Source of the DNA: Yersinia hibernica
Lineage (GTDB): Bacteria > Pseudomonadota > Gammaproteobacteria > Enterobacterales > Enterobacteriaceae
NCBI RefSeq assembly: GCF_004124235.1
Contig: NZ_CP032487.1
Span: forward strand, 186,001-250,000
Direction: 5' to 3'
DNA: 64,000 bases
Shown here: positions 23,141-32,404 of the stretch, piece after piece
Position numbering within the stretch: position 1 is the first letter of the stretch
Layout: each line of letters opens with the position of its first letter
Notes under the pieces: generated by a model
Database searches by the model: none
Told to the model about the DNA's origin: nothing
Seen by the model: the letters and a program-made list of their open reading frames with translations, nothing else
Program-made: the position numbers and the translations under genes

Positions 23141-23899
23141 ATGGAACAGAATACTGCTACTCCAAAATTTATTGATATTCCCAAATACCGTGTCCGTGGT
23201 TTTGACATCTGGGGTTTTCGTGACATGACTCAGGCACTGGATCATCTGCTGAGTAGTGGCCCGGTAAAGACGGGGACGTTAGTGGCGATGAATGCCGAGA
23301 AATTGCTGAAAGCCGAAGACGATGCTGCACTGCGTGAGCTGATCGGTGAGGCGGAATATCTGTATGCCGATGGTATCAGCATGGTACGCGCCATTCGCCG
23401 TAAATACCCGCAGGCGAAGCTGTCAAGGGTTGCGGGTGCTGACTTATGGGAAGCTCTGATGCAGCGCGCGGGCCAGCAAGGGACGCCAGTATTTTTGGTC
23501 GGTGGCAAACCTGACGTTTTGGCCGAAACTGAAGCCAAGTTGCGCGCGCAATGGAATGTGAATCTGGTGGGGAGCCAAGACGGTTATTTCACGCCAGAAC
23601 AACGAGAAGCTCTGTTTGCACGGATTGCTGCCAGCGGTGCGGCCATCGTCACAGTAGCCATGGGGTCACCTAAACAAGAAATGTTTATGCGAGACTGCCG
23701 TAAAATATACCCGAACGCCCTGTATATGGGGGTTGGCGGCACTTACGACGTCTTTACTGGGCATGTAAAACGCGCGCCCAAGATATGGCAGAACTTGGGG
23801 CTGGAGTGGCTTTATCGCCTGCTGGCGCAACCAAGCCGTATTCGTCGCCAATTCAAGCTGCTTAAGTTTGTCGGCTATTATTACAGCGGCCGCTTGTAA
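23141..23899 (+). CDS. wecG: UDP-ManNAcA:lipid I transferase
   Basis: 252 residues, a GT26 (WecG/TagA/CpsF) glycosyltransferase making lipid II from lipid [30 protein letters not shown] and [18 protein letters not shown] are the family blocks. AAGGG precedes the ATG at 23141; a GTG directly before it is the alternative. It closes the ECA run. Confidence 0.96.
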   Translation: MEQNTATPKFIDIPKYRVRGFDIWGFRDMTQALDHLLSSGPVKTGTLVAMNAEKLLKAEDDAALRELIGEAEYLYADGISMVRAIRRKYPQAKLSRVAGADLWEALMQRAGQQGTPVFLVGGKPDVLAETEAKLRAQWNVNLVGSQDGYFTPEQREALFARIAASGAAIVTVAMGSPKQEMFMRDCRKIYPNALYMGVGGTYDVFTGHVKRAPKIWQNLGLEWLYRLLAQPSRIRRQFKLLKFVGYYYSGRL

Positions 23900-23906
23900 T
23901 CACCAT

Positions 23907-23941
23907 TATAGCATCAGGGTTTTACTGGCCCTGATGCTATA
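23907..23941 (+). terminator. Hairpin at end of ECA operon
   Basis: A perfect 13-bp stem (TATAGCATCAGGG with its complement) around a 9-base loop, 7 bases behind the wecG stop. It is followed by AAAACC and not by T, so it may act with Rho or as a 3' mRNA shield. Position and strength make it the likely end of the ECA transcript. Confidence 0.6.
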
Positions 23942-24161
23942 AAACCTTCTCCACTCATTCCACAGATTAATACCATCCCGCCTTAATTCAATTATGGAAT
24001 CAATTTTATAATTTTTATTCCATAAAGTTTTAGTTTCTTGTTTGCTTATCTGGCCCAGATACGGAACGATACCGGCCGGTTACGGTTTTGTGGTTATCAG
24101 CGCGGTTTTTGGTCGTGACGCAAACTTAGTGTTGGTGTACTCTTTACCCTTTGGATGATTG

Positions 24162-24437
24162 ATGGCAAAGATTGATGTGGTTTGTCCTCGCTGTTCTGAA
24201 ACTCATGGGGTTATCCGAAACGGCCACTCCGGCTCAGGGGCGCAGCTCTATCGCTGTAACCAATGCCTGAAGACCTTCCAGCTCAGCTATCGCTACAACG
24301 GAGCTAAACCCGAAACCCATCAGGCCATCGTTGATATGGCGATGAACGGCTCCGGATGCCGCGATACAGCACGGGTTCTACGGATAAGCCTCAATACCGT
24401 TCTGCGTCATCTAAAAAACTTACGCCGCACCAGGTAG
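24162..24437 (+). CDS. insA: IS1-family InsA (regulator / first ORF)
   Basis: 91 residues, as IS1 InsA. It has a zinc-finger-like N-terminus (CPRCSETHG and CNQCLKTFQ) and a helix-turn-helix ([19 protein letters not shown]). InsA alone binds the ends and represses transposition; when ribosomes slip at AAAAAAC it becomes the N-terminal part of the InsAB' transposase. The ATG at 24162 gives the family length. Confidence 0.92.
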   Translation: MAKIDVVCPRCSETHGVIRNGHSGSGAQLYRCNQCLKTFQLSYRYNGAKPETHQAIVDMAMNGSGCRDTARVLRISLNTVLRHLKNLRRTR

Positions 24438-24859
24438 CGCAAAACGTAGAGCCTAGCGCAGAGGTGGTTATCTGCTGTGAAGCCGATGAGCAGTGGTCAT
24501 ATGTCCGCTGTAAAGGCAATCAACGCTGGCTGTTTTATGCCTATGACCGCATCCGAAAGCGCGTTATCGCCCATGTATTTGGCCCGCGAAATGCTTTGAC
24601 ATTAAAGCGTCTTCTGGTTTTGCTGAGCCAGTTTAGCATTGCCTTCTACATGACCGATGCCTGGCCGGTATACCGCACTTTATTGTCCTCAACCAGTCAT
24701 GTTATCAGCAAGAAATACACCCAGAGGATAGAGCGACATAATCTGAACTTGCGAACCCATCTCAAACGGTTAGCCCGCAAGACTATCTGCTTCTCAAAAT
24801 CAGAAGAAATGCACGATAAGATCATCGGATGGTATCTGACAATTAACCATTACCACTAA
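24356..24859 (+). CDS. insB: IS1-family InsB' (transposase catalytic part)
   Basis: 167 residues in the -1 frame relative to insA, the IS1 InsB length. The DDE residues appear intact: Asp in EADEQWSYV, Asp in YMTDAWP and Glu in [11 protein letters not shown]. It is expressed as InsAB' by -1 frameshifting at 24413-24419; separate translation from the ATG at 24356 is doubtful. There is no premature stop, so the element may be active. Confidence 0.92.
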   Translation: MPRYSTGSTDKPQYRSASSKKLTPHQVAQNVEPSAEVVICCEADEQWSYVRCKGNQRWLFYAYDRIRKRVIAHVFGPRNALTLKRLLVLLSQFSIAFYMTDAWPVYRTLLSSTSHVISKKYTQRIERHNLNLRTHLKRLARKTICFSKSEEMHDKIIGWYLTINHYH

Positions 24860-25016
24860 ATCTGCGGCACGACCCGGTTTTTTATGGGCGTTTTTCTATT
24901 CTTTAATCCGTATTAATTATTAGGCTAAATATTATTATTTGGTCGTTAATTTTATTTTTAAAACAACAACAACCGGGAAATCCGGAGCAGACACAGCATT
25001 TGGCTTAAGAGGATAT

Positions 25017-26438
25017 ATGGCAGATAACGAAGGGAAAAAAGGGTTGCATCGTGGGCTGGAAGCCCGGCATATCGAACTGATAGCATTGGGTGGAACTATT
25101 GGTGTCGGGTTGTTTATGGGCTCGGCCAGTACATTGAAGTGGGCGGGGCCGTCAGTCTTACTGGCTTATATTATTGCCGGTTTGTTTGTGTTCTTCATTA
25201 TGCGCTCAATGGGGGAAATGCTGTATCTGGAGCCAGTTGCCGGCTCTTTTGCCGTGTATGCGCATAAATATCTCAGCCCCTATTTTGGCTATCTGACCGC
25301 ATGGGGCTATTGGTTCATGTGGATTGCGGTGGGGATATCTGAGATTACCGCGATTGGTGTCTATGTTCAGTTTTGGTTCCCGGAAATTCCGCAATGGTTG
25401 CCCGCCATTGCTGGGGTGGCGATAGTGGCACTGGCTAACCTGGCAGCGGTCAGGTTATATGGCGAACTGGAGTTCTGGTTTGCAATGATCAAAGTAACCA
25501 CCATCATTGTGATGATTTTGGTGGGCCTGGGTGTCATTTTCTTCGGCTTTGGTAATCATGGTCAACCCATCGGTTTTGATAACCTGACGGCCCATGGCGG
25601 CTTCTTTGCTGGGGGTTGGAAAGGTTTTATGTTTGCGCTGTGTATTGTGGTGGCGTCCTATCAGGGGGTTGAGTTGGTGGGAATTACTGCCGGCGAAGCC
25701 AGAAACCCGAAAGTCACATTAAAGCGTGCCATCAATAATATCCTCTGGCGCATTCTGATTTTCTATGTCGGGGCGATTTTCGTGATTGTGACTATCTTCC
25801 CGTGGGATGGTATTGGCACCGGCGGCAGCCCGTTTGTATTGACCTTTGCCAAGATAGGGATAGTTTCAGCCGCGGGAATTATCAACTTTGTGGTGCTCAC
25901 CGCCGCGCTATCGGGCTGCAATAGCGGCATGTACAGTGGCGGGCGCATGTTGTATGCCTTGGCGAAGAATCGCCAGTTACCCGCGTGTTTGACCAAGTTG
26001 TCCTCCAGCGGTGTTCCGGTCTATTGTATTGCCGTCACGATTTTATGTCTGATGGTCGGCTCTAGCCTCAATTACATTATTCCGAATCCACAGCAGGTGT
26101 TTGTGTATGTTTACAGCGCCAGTGTGTTGCCGGGGATGGTGCCCTGGTTCGTGGTCTTAGTCAGCCAATTGCGTTTCCGCCAGGCCCATGTTGAGGCATT
26201 GAAGCAGCATCCGTTCAAATCTATTATGTTCCCCTATGTAAACTACCTGACCATTGCTTTCCTGATTTGTGTGTTAGTGGGGATGGGGATCAACCCGGAT
26301 ACCCGTTTATCTTTATTGGTCGGGGTGATTTTCTTGGGGTTGGTGACGGCATGCTATTTTGGTTTGGGAATGCATAAAAAAGTGCCAGCTGAAGCATCAC
26401 CAGTGGTTGCAAGCCCAGAGGGACTAAAACGGCCATAA
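25017..26438 (+). CDS. yifK: YifK amino acid permease (APC family)
   Basis: 473 residues with about twelve membrane segments. [21 protein letters not shown] and the [21 protein letters not shown] block mark the amino acid transporter family; YifK is reported to be a threonine/serine transporter in E. coli relatives. AAGAGGA lies 4 bases before the ATG at 25017. An upstream frame extension of 26 codons lacks support. Here it is separated from wecG by the IS element, otherwise the order is the enteric one. Confidence 0.93.
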   Translation: MADNEGKKGLHRGLEARHIELIALGGTIGVGLFMGSASTLKWAGPSVLLAYIIAGLFVFFIMRSMGEMLYLEPVAGSFAVYAHKYLSPYFGYLTAWGYWFMWIAVGISEITAIGVYVQFWFPEIPQWLPAIAGVAIVALANLAAVRLYGELEFWFAMIKVTTIIVMILVGLGVIFFGFGNHGQPIGFDNLTAHGGFFAGGWKGFMFALCIVVASYQGVELVGITAGEARNPKVTLKRAINNILWRILIFYVGAIFVIVTIFPWDGIGTGGSPFVLTFAKIGIVSAAGIINFVVLTAALSGCNSGMYSGGRMLYALAKNRQLPACLTKLSSSGVPVYCIAVTILCLMVGSSLNYIIPNPQQVFVYVYSASVLPGMVPWFVVLVSQLRFRQAHVEALKQHPFKSIMFPYVNYLTIAFLICVLVGMGINPDTRLSLLVGVIFLGLVTACYFGLGMHKKVPAEASPVVASPEGLKRP

Positions 26439-26536
26439 AACCAGCGAATAAGGCGGAGTGGGGGCTATCAAGAGCTGACTTTTGTGGCAGAGTGAGCAAA
26501 GCGTAAGCAAACGCATCATTTCTTCTAAAAAAGCAC

Positions 26537-26565
26537 TAGACAGCCAAGCATTAAAACCGTAGTAT
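26537..26565 (+). promoter_or_regulatory. Promoter of the tRNA operon
   Basis: TAGACA (26537-26542) and TAGTAT (26560-26565) are separated by exactly 17 bases, followed by the GC-rich run CCCCACCCGC. A GC-rich discriminator is usual for stringently controlled stable-RNA promoters. The first tRNA begins 21 bases downstream. Confidence 0.75.
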
Positions 26566-26586
26566 CCCCACCCGCAACGGCGCTAA

Positions 26587-26663
<77 letters not shown>

Positions 26664-26732
26664 TTAATTTTGTGTGCAAGAGCTGCGGTGGTAAGATTGC
26701 CGCGTAGGACGAAGTAAGCTGTATGAAGTGAT

Positions 26733-26809
26733 GGTGGCTATAGCTCAGTTGGTAGAGCCCTGGATTGTGATTCCAGTTGTCGTGGGTTCGAGTCCCATTA
26801 GCCACCCCA
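26733..26809 (+). tRNA. hisR: tRNA-His (anticodon GTG)
   Basis: 77 bases including the extra 5' G of tRNA-His and encoded CCA. Anticodon GTG within GGATTGTGATTCC; T-loop GGGTTCGAGTCCC. Confidence 0.97.
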
Positions 26810-26825
26810 AATTTTTGTGGAACAT

Positions 26826-26912
26826 GCGATGGTGGCGGAATTGGTAGACGCGCTAGCTTCAGGTGTTAGTGTCCTTACGGACGTGAGGGTTCAAGTCCCT
26901 CCCTTCGCACCA
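26826..26912 (+). tRNA. leuT: tRNA-Leu (anticodon CAG)
   Basis: 87 bases with the long variable arm of class II tRNAs (TGTCCTTACGGACGTG) and encoded CCA. Anticodon CAG in the loop between CTAGC and GTTAG. The acceptor stem has a T-T pair at position 5-68, where E. coli has A-C. Confidence 0.95.
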
Positions 26913-26987
26913 CACAAAACATGTAAATTTTATTAATATTTACATGGACATAGGTCGAAAGACCATGTAGAGTACGCAGTAAGAAAT

Positions 26988-27064
26988 CGGCGAGTAGCGC
27001 AGCTTGGTAGCGCAACTGGTTTGGGACCAGTGGGTCGGAGGTTCGAATCCTCTCTCGCCGACCA
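26988..27064 (+). tRNA. proM: tRNA-Pro (anticodon TGG)
   Basis: 77 bases with encoded CCA. Acceptor CGGCGAG pairs with CTCGCCG; anticodon TGG in CTGGTTTGGGACCAG. Last gene of the cluster. Confidence 0.97.
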
Positions 27065-27074
27065 ATTTCAGAAG

Positions 27075-27100
27075 AAACCCCGCAATGCGGGGTTTTTTTT
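27075..27100 (+). terminator. Rho-independent terminator of the tRNA operon
   Basis: CCCCGC and GCGGGG form a tight stem around AAT, preceded by AAA and followed by eight T, 11 bases behind proM. Confidence 0.95.
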
Positions 27101-27270
27101 CGTCGGTATTTTGTCTCCGTCATCGTGATTTACGCGCCATCCCCTCTGCTTGTTAACGGCTTTCGCACTCTCTGGCTAGCTCCTGCTACTCGAACGCGAT
27201 ATTGGCCTCCTTTGATCAAATTGGCCTGATGACATCAATAACTCTGCGGTTTATTGGGCTAAAACGTGGG

Positions 27271-27288
27271 TGTTAGCTTTTTGCGACA
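27271..27288 (+). promoter_or_regulatory. GlrR (QseF) box 1
   Basis: TGTT-N10-GACA, one base off the TGTC-N10-GACA pattern known for GlrR activator sites of glmY/glmZ. About 265 bases upstream of the glmZ start. Confidence 0.55.
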
Positions 27289-27302
27289 ACAGACCAATAC
27301 TT

Positions 27303-27320
27303 TGTCTCTAATAAGAGACA
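27303..27320 (+). promoter_or_regulatory. GlrR (QseF) box 2
   Basis: TGTC-N10-GACA, a perfect match to the GlrR pattern, about 235 bases upstream of the glmZ start. Confidence 0.7.
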
Positions 27321-27365
27321 TTTAACACATTGATAAATATCAATAAAATTATTGGTCAGTGATAG

Positions 27366-27383
27366 CGTCGTTTTGTAGCGACA
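27366..27383 (+). promoter_or_regulatory. GlrR (QseF) box 3
   Basis: CGTC-N10-GACA, one base off the GlrR pattern, about 170 bases upstream of the glmZ start. Confidence 0.55.
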
Positions 27384-27464
27384 GATCACTTCAGATATCG
27401 ACATATTCGTGCCACAGGAGAGATGCATCAGGTGGTGGGGAAAGTTAAAAATAAAATGATTATT

Positions 27465-27477
27465 TATCAAATAATTA
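27465..27477 (+). promoter_or_regulatory. IHF consensus site
   Basis: TATCAAATAATTA fits WATCAR-N4-TTR exactly. It lies between the GlrR boxes and the sigma-54 promoter, where an IHF bend would bring the activator to the polymerase. Confidence 0.6.
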
Positions 27478-27526
27478 AAAAAATATTGATGTTTGGCGGA
27501 ATAAAATCACGGCTAAAAGTGTGATT

Positions 27527-27542
27527 TGGCACGCTAAGTGCA
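27527..27542 (+). promoter_or_regulatory. Sigma-54 promoter of glmZ
   Basis: TGGCAC-N5-GTGCA: GG at 27528-27529 and GC at 27540-27541, with the required 10 bases between them. It predicts a start at about 27554, exactly where the glmZ homology begins. Confidence 0.85.
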
Positions 27543-27553
27543 ATATCTATGAC

Positions 27554-27776
27554 GTAGATGCTCATCCCACTTATTATGACAGCTTGGTTTTGATAACCAA
27601 TTATGCTTCATAAACCCAGGGATGATGCAGAGCCGATTTTAGGGTGCCTATTGTCCATGTAAACGATGTTGAATTTCTTCATCACATACCGGGCATAACG
27701 TTGAGTGAGGCATCGACATTGTTGTCTGTAGACCTGAAAATTTTAGACGCTTGCCCTTGTCGGCAAGCGTTTTTTT
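27554..27776 (+). ncRNA. glmZ: Small RNA GlmZ
   Basis: Begins GTAGATGCTCATCCCA, nearly the E. coli GlmZ 5' end, and keeps the internal blocks GATGCAGAGCCG and CATAACGTTGAGTGAGGCA, then TTGTTGTCTGTAGACCTG. It ends in a rho-independent terminator. GlmZ, with Hfq, base-pairs with the glmS leader and activates synthesis of glucosamine-6-phosphate synthase; RapZ and RNase E process it, and GlmY counteracts this. The position upstream of and convergent with hemY is as in E. coli. Recognised by eye, not by a covariance model. Confidence 0.88.
27747..27776 (+). terminator. Terminator of glmZ
   Basis: CGCTTGCC and GGCAAGCG pair perfectly around CTTGTC, followed by eight T. Confidence 0.95.
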
Positions 27777-27791
27777 TGGCAAAAAATAAAT

Positions 27792-27816
27792 AATATAAAG
27801 GCCCCCGAAGGAGCCT
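27792..27816 (-). terminator. Terminator of the hemCDXY operon
   Basis: On the minus strand AGGCTCC-TTCG-GGGGCCT forms a 7-bp stem with one G-U pair, capped by a UUCG tetraloop and followed by TTTATATTATTTA. It lies about 100 bases behind hemY and faces the glmZ terminator. Confidence 0.8.
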
Positions 27817-27839
27817 ATAGATTGCAGTTTAAGTTGCAC

Positions 27840-27900
27840 CAAGGGGAAACGTGCCGTAGGGGTCGAGAGCGGCCTAAGCCGCCGGAGTGCCCCTAGGTGC
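27840..27900 (-). other. GC-rich palindromic stretch behind hemY
   Basis: Contains the perfect palindrome GCGGCCTAAGCCGC inside a larger inverted repeat (TAGGGG ... CCCCTA). It lies between the hemY stop and the UUCG terminator, and is probably a 3' untranslated structure. It does not match the YPAL-like copies. Confidence 0.45.
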
Positions 27901-27917
27901 TCAGCGCAGGTTAGCCA

Positions 27918-29117
27918 TCAAAGTGACTCGCCATTTTGCTTCAGTGTCAGCAGTAACCCTTCACGGCGGGCCTGTGCCGCATCCTCTGGGCGGTGTAGTT
28001 TATCCAGAGCATCAGCCAGCCAAGCATAATCATATCCATCAGGGCGCTGCTCAAGTGCGGCTTTAAAAGCCTCACTGGCTTTCTCCCATTCGCCATGTTT
28101 CAACATCAACTGGCCCAAAGTGCTATTAAGCAGCGGTGTGGCACCATGCTGTTTGATGTGCTGGCGTAATGATTTCTCCAATGGCTCCGGATTGCCGGAC
28201 TTCAGGCGCGGTATCAGTAGCACCAACCGCTCATCATACTGGCGTTTCAGGCCATCCAGAATGATTTGCTGGGCCACATCACTATCATTACATTCAATCA
28301 GATGTTCCGCCAAGGCCACTTGCAGCGGGATTTCATTGCGCACTTTACGGCTTTGATCCTTCCACCAGCGTTTGAGGCCATCACTTCCCTCTTCTGCCAT
28401 ACACTGATTCATCATGCCAATATAGGCTTGCTGCTCCAGCGCGGCTATCTCGTCAGCCGTGTGTACCTGGACTTTGCTCATTGCGGGTAAAATCTCCAGT
28501 AATGAGCTGTAAGCGCCGGAGCGCAGATAAGCTTGTTCTGCTAAACGCAGGACTTCCGGATGGCGTGGTGCTTGGTCTAACAGCCGATCAACACCATGAC
28601 GTGCGGCATGAACATGCCCCTGCGCCAACTGAATGCGTACCCGCGTGATATCAACCGGCAATTGGTCAGTATCAGCCACTTCGGCCGCCCGCTCCAGGTA
28701 CTGATTAGTGCGGAATTCATCACCGCGTTGCTGAGCGGCTTCAGCGGCCAGTAGGTAGTTCACCATCGGCTGCTCCGCGTGATCGGCATTGCGGGTCAGT
28801 AACTTCTCAACTTGCTTGAAATCACCTTCAGCTAACTTTATCAGCGCTGCTTTGGTCTGCTTGCGGGCACGGGTGCGTTTACGGCCCAGGAACCAGCCAC
28901 GGGTACGCGCGCCGGTGCGGAAGATACGGCGCAATATCCATTCCACAATCAGGAATGCCACCAGCAGCAAGACCAACATAATGACCAAACCGGTCACACT
29001 GGTTTCGACGTTATAGTTGTCGGTCTGGATCAAGACATAACCTTGATGACCGGCCAGCATGGGGCCAAGGACAATACCGGCGGTCAGGATGAGGAATAAC
29101 AGTAATACTCGCAGCAT
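27918..29117 (-). CDS. hemY: HemY, TPR protein of the haem operon
   Basis: 399 residues. Two membrane segments at the N-terminus (about 1-23 and 40-65) are followed by a basic linker and a cytoplasmic or periplasmic TPR-like helical domain. The start MLRVLLLFLILTAGIVLGPMLAGHQGYVLI is typical of enteric HemY. Its role is not settled; it is not protoporphyrinogen oxidase despite the name shared with Gram-positive HemY. It follows hemX by 2 bases. Confidence 0.93.
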   Translation of the reverse strand: MLRVLLLFLILTAGIVLGPMLAGHQGYVLIQTDNYNVETSVTGLVIMLVLLLVAFLIVEWILRRIFRTGARTRGWFLGRKRTRARKQTKAALIKLAEGDFKQVEKLLTRNADHAEQPMVNYLLAAEAAQQRGDEFRTNQYLERAAEVADTDQLPVDITRVRIQLAQGHVHAARHGVDRLLDQAPRHPEVLRLAEQAYLRSGAYSSLLEILPAMSKVQVHTADEIAALEQQAYIGMMNQCMAEEGSDGLKRWWKDQSRKVRNEIPLQVALAEHLIECNDSDVAQQIILDGLKRQYDERLVLLIPRLKSGNPEPLEKSLRQHIKQHGATPLLNSTLGQLMLKHGEWEKASEAFKAALEQRPDGYDYAWLADALDKLHRPEDAAQARREGLLLTLKQNGESL

Positions 29118-29119
29118 AC

Positions 29120-30244
29120 TTATTCCCCCTGAGCGGTGACTGGCGCTTGTGCCAGTAAGTTACGAACCCGGGTTTGCATCAATTTTTCTAGCATCGGCTG
29201 GCTCTTCAATTGATCAGGTACGTCCATTGAAATTGACTGCTGACTTAGGCTCTCGAGTTCATCGAGGAAAGCTTTGGTATTGGGGTCGTTAACATCAAAA
29301 TAAGCACGAACCCAAGTGGATATGGTCTCTAGCGACTGTTTATACACCTCTTCCTGATGGCGAGGCACCGCCTGAGCCGCCACCAGCAGGCGAGAGCGGA
29401 TATTTTCCCGTAAATAAATATCCTGATTCGGTGCTAACAGCGGCTCAGCGCTACTATCACGGCGGCGGATAGTAATAAAGTCAGACATAAAGCTGTGCCA
29501 GCTTTTGGTCAGATTTTGCCGCCACTCGGCTAACGAGCTAGACAGCTCATCGCTGTTGGCATCCATGGGGGAATCATCGATATTGTTATCCGCCAGCCGC
29601 AGGTTATCGACTTGATTTGACAGTTGATTCAGTTTGAGAATAATGCCGTCGAAGTCGACCTGAGTGACCGCAGAAAGGGCGCTGATATCTTCGGTTAATG
29701 CCCGGCGCACATCAATAAGGCTCGGGTCATTCATATCTGCCAAGCTGGCATCGGCACTTTTCAGTAATGTGGCTGCCGTGGTGACATCTTGATCACTCCA
29801 CAGTTTACGGCCGGCCATTTTCACCAGAAAGTCAGCTTGGGCCAGTAACCAGGTTTTGGCGTCACTTCCTGAAATGGTGGCGACTTTCTCTTGTAACTCG
29901 TTAAGTTGGCGCGTCAGGGATGTTTGCTGGCGATCAGCGGCTTCCAGCGCTTTGCCCTGTTGTTGTAATAGTGACTCAAGTTGCTGTTTTTCCTGCAACT
30001 GACTCTGTTTTAATGCTGCTAACTGTTCTTGCAGCGCAATATTCGCCGCATCTTGTAACTGAGCCTGTTGGTGTCCGTGATAATAAAGCCCGGCACCCAG
30101 CGCGATGGCCAGTGCAATAGCAATGGCTCCCAGAATCGGGCCGGTTTTTTTCTCCCGGCGGATTTCTGGGTTTGGCTGTTGGTGCCTCTCAGCCGCGGTG
30201 GTTGTCTCTTCCACTGGTGCGGATGGGGTATTTTGTTCCGTCAT
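29120..30244 (-). CDS. hemX: HemX, membrane protein of the haem operon
   Basis: 374 residues from [13 protein letters not shown], as in E. coli; a start three codons upstream (30253) is also possible. One membrane segment (about residues 37-57) is followed by a Gln/Leu-rich coiled coil (about 65-125) and a conserved block beginning [24 protein letters not shown]. Often labelled uroporphyrinogen III methyltransferase, but no methyltransferase motif is seen. It is the third gene of hemCDXY. Confidence 0.92.
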   Translation of the reverse strand: MTEQNTPSAPVEETTTAAERHQQPNPEIRREKKTGPILGAIAIALAIALGAGLYYHGHQQAQLQDAANIALQEQLAALKQSQLQEKQQLESLLQQQGKALEAADRQQTSLTRQLNELQEKVATISGSDAKTWLLAQADFLVKMAGRKLWSDQDVTTAATLLKSADASLADMNDPSLIDVRRALTEDISALSAVTQVDFDGIILKLNQLSNQVDNLRLADNNIDDSPMDANSDELSSSLAEWRQNLTKSWHSFMSDFITIRRRDSSAEPLLAPNQDIYLRENIRSRLLVAAQAVPRHQEEVYKQSLETISTWVRAYFDVNDPNTKAFLDELESLSQQSISMDVPDQLKSQPMLEKLMQTRVRNLLAQAPVTAQGE

Positions 30245-30273
30245 ATTGGGCATCCCATAGTCAGGTTTCAGGT

Positions 30274-31023
30274 TTATTGAAAATCTTGTAGTGCGCGGAT
30301 CAGCGCGTCATTATCAGCATTCTCCGCGACCCGGATGTGGCTCCAGCCCATTTGGGCCGCCACAGTTGCCAAGCGCTCACTCACGACCACTAAGCGGCAG
30401 CGAAGCAACCAGGAAGAACGATAATAATCAGGAACTAAAGTATAGGTCTGTTGTAACATTTCGCCGCTGGTAATGACCAGAATATCGACTCCGGAACGTT
30501 GCCAATGCGCACTTTGTTCACTGCCATCATAAAAGATGGGGCTGCGTTGATAACATTCGCAAAAAGTCACTGTGGCTCCGCGCTCAGTCAGGCTTTCACC
30601 GAGCAGTTCTCGTCCGCCATTACCGCGCAATAACAGTGCCTTCTTACCCGCCAGCTTTTGTAGGTCAGGCAATAATAGCAGCATCTCGCTGGTCTCTCCC
30701 GTTGGGGGGTAAGTGACGTGCAAGCGGCTGGCGGTATGCAATGCTAAAGCAGTGTTACGACCAATAGCATAATAAGATAACTGTGCCGGCCATGACAGGT
30801 TATTTCTTTTTAACAGCGGGTTAGCGTAGCGAATCGCGTTCTGCGACAAAGCAAAAACCAAGTCGCCTGCTTGCATGTTTTGCAGCAATGCGGGCAATTT
30901 TGGCAGGTCATCGCCGGGTGAGAAATCAATCAATGGGGCATGATAGGCAACCCGGCCCAGCGCACGCAGGCGGCTGACTAACTGCTCCCCAGCAGGGGAC
31001 GGACGGGTCACCAGAATCGTCAT
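30274..31023 (-). CDS. hemD: Uroporphyrinogen III synthase
   Basis: 249 residues, a HemD two-domain protein that closes hydroxymethylbilane with inversion of ring D. The start [23 protein letters not shown] and [10 protein letters not shown] are conserved; otherwise HemD diverges quickly, as here. It overlaps hemC by 4 bases (ATGA). Confidence 0.93.
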   Translation of the reverse strand: MTILVTRPSPAGEQLVSRLRALGRVAYHAPLIDFSPGDDLPKLPALLQNMQAGDLVFALSQNAIRYANPLLKRNNLSWPAQLSYYAIGRNTALALHTASRLHVTYPPTGETSEMLLLLPDLQKLAGKKALLLRGNGGRELLGESLTERGATVTFCECYQRSPIFYDGSEQSAHWQRSGVDILVITSGEMLQQTYTLVPDYYRSSWLLRCRLVVVSERLATVAAQMGWSHIRVAENADNDALIRALQDFQ

Positions 31024-31961
31024 GATGGCAGATTATCCTGATAAACCTCAGCCAGAATTTCGCGCGCTCCCCGTGATAGCAGTTCATCGGCCAGCTCAAT
31101 GCCCATTTGCTCTGCATTTTCAGCAGGGCCGCGGCGCTCACCCCGAATAATTTCACTGCCATCGGGGGCACCGACCAATGCGCGAAGCCACAATGTAGCG
31201 CCGTCCAATTCGGCATAGCTGCCAATCGGCACCTGACAGCCCCCTTCAAGGCGAGTATTCATGGCGCGTTCCGCACATACCCGTAATTCAGTCTCGCGAT
31301 GATTCAGTGGGGCCAGCAGTTGACGGGTAAAATCATCCTCCAGGCGACATTCAATGCCAACCGCCCCTTGACCGACAGCGGGCAATGACTCTTCTGCGGG
31401 CATGGCATAGCGAATTCGGCTTTCGAGCCCAAGGCGCTTGAGACCCGCCACTGCCAGAATAATCGCGTGGTAATCACCGTTATCGAGCTTGGCCAGGCGC
31501 GTGCCGACATTACCGCGCAGATCCCGAATAATCAGGTCAGGGCGGCGTTCGCGCAACTGACATTGGCGGCGCAAGCTTGAAGTCCCCACAATGCTACCGG
31601 CTGGCAAATCATCCAGATGTGCATAATTTATTGATACGAAAGCATCGCGCGGGTCATCACGCTCACAAATTGAGACCAGACCCAGCCCGTCAGGAAAAGC
31701 GATCGGGACATCTTTCATCGAATGAACGGCAATATCTGCCCGCCCTTCCAACAGCGCCAACTCTAATTCTTTGACGAACAAACCTTTACCGCCGACTTTG
31801 GCCAGTGGTGTATCCAGAATGATGTCCCCGCGGGTCACCATGGGAACCAACTCGACCTGCAGACCAGGATGATTGGTTTGCAGTAAATGTTGAACATAAT
31901 GTGCTTGCCATAAGGCGAGCGGGCTTTGTCGCGTGGCAATTCGAATAATTTTGTCTAACAT
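31020..31961 (-). CDS. hemC: Hydroxymethylbilane synthase
   Basis: 313 residues, as in E. coli. It joins four porphobilinogens to hydroxymethylbilane on a dipyrromethane cofactor attached to the cysteine in EGGCQVPIG (near residue 242). Other conserved parts are [25 protein letters not shown] and [11 protein letters not shown]. First gene of hemCDXY, divergent from cyaA. Confidence 0.97.
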   Translation of the reverse strand: MLDKIIRIATRQSPLALWQAHYVQHLLQTNHPGLQVELVPMVTRGDIILDTPLAKVGGKGLFVKELELALLEGRADIAVHSMKDVPIAFPDGLGLVSICERDDPRDAFVSINYAHLDDLPAGSIVGTSSLRRQCQLRERRPDLIIRDLRGNVGTRLAKLDNGDYHAIILAVAGLKRLGLESRIRYAMPAEESLPAVGQGAVGIECRLEDDFTRQLLAPLNHRETELRVCAERAMNTRLEGGCQVPIGSYAELDGATLWLRALVGAPDGSEIIRGERRGPAENAEQMGIELADELLSRGAREILAEVYQDNLPS

Positions 31962-32404
31962 TGCTTGTTACCGTTTTTATATTTTACGGCCCATCCTACC
32001 ATTGACCGGAGAAGACTGTCAGTGTGGTAGCCATATCAACAGGGCGGATAATAGTATAAGAAAGCAACTATTCTAACAAATGCCTGTCTGGATCAGGGGT
32101 TTATCCCCCAGACTGACAATAGCCTGCGTTGTGGGTTGATTGGCGCGATACCGGCTGCTGCACCCATGATTTTGGCTCGAAATAGGCGTTATAATGGTGG
32201 GGATAGCTTTACTTTCTTTACGGTCAATCGGCAAGGTGTTAGATTGATCACGTTTCCAGCAATAATTCGTTAAATATTCTTCAAACAAAATGTTTTTTGG
32301 TCAGTTCAACAAAAAGTACATTTTGCGATGAAGTTAGAAAACAATAGACGAATCTGGGACACGGGTTTCTTTCTAAGCACCGGAAAACAATCAGGCGAGA
32401 CGTC
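31962..32404. promoter_or_regulatory. Divergent hemC / cyaA promoter region
   Basis: 443 bases. The one assignable element is the CRP site of cyaA at 32234-32255. The hemC promoter must lie nearer 31970-32100, an AT-rich stretch in which I could not fix the elements. Short frames here show no recognisable protein. Confidence 0.6.
32234..32255 (+). promoter_or_regulatory. CRP site of cyaA
   Basis: TGTTAGATTGATCACG (32237-32252) keeps the TGTNA-N6-TCACR pattern and closely resembles the CRP site overlapping the E. coli cyaA P2 promoter (TGTTAAATTGATCACG). It would let cAMP-CRP repress adenylate cyclase synthesis. Confidence 0.8.

Larger units (their letters stand above)
24111..24874 (+). mobile_element. 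Complete IS1-family insertion sequence (764 bp)
   Basis: Ends are 23-bp inverted repeats with four mismatches: left GGTCGTGACGCAAACTTAGT, right complement GGTCGTGCCGCAGATTTAGT. Inside are insA and insB in -1 phase with the AAAAAAC slip site (24413-24419). The length is close to IS1 (768 bp). It sits between the end of the ECA operon and yifK and interrupts no gene. The sequence differs enough from E. coli IS1 that a Yersinia-specific member is likely. Confidence 0.93.
24103..24882. repeat. 8-bp target site duplication flanking the IS1-family element
   Basis: CGGTTTTT occurs at 24103-24110 and again at 24875-24882, directly outside the inverted repeats. An 8-bp duplication fits IS1-family transposition (usually 8 or 9 bp) and shows that the element arrived whole. 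Confidence 0.85.
27101..27553 (+). promoter_or_regulatory. glmZ control region
   Basis: About 450 bases without a supportable protein gene. It contains three GlrR-type boxes, an IHF consensus and a sigma-54 promoter in the expected order. These are listed separately. No gene corresponding to E. coli aslA/aslB lies here. Confidence 0.8.

Noticed and set aside
23907..23941. Hairpin behind wecG as a small RNA or tRNA-like gene
   Set aside because: A single perfect stem directly behind a stop codon is better explained as an operon 3' end.
27273..27470. Open frame of 65 codons on the minus strand upstream of glmZ
   Set aside because: It covers the GlrR boxes and the IHF site, has no ribosome-binding site of note and no recognisable family.
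27648..27842. Open frame of 64 codons on the minus strand across glmZ
   Set aside because: It runs through the glmZ RNA and its terminator, and the apparent protein is a by-product.
32073..32288. Open frame of 71 codons between hemC and cyaA
   Set aside because: It spans the CRP site of cyaA and looks like non-coding promoter DNA; no known family.
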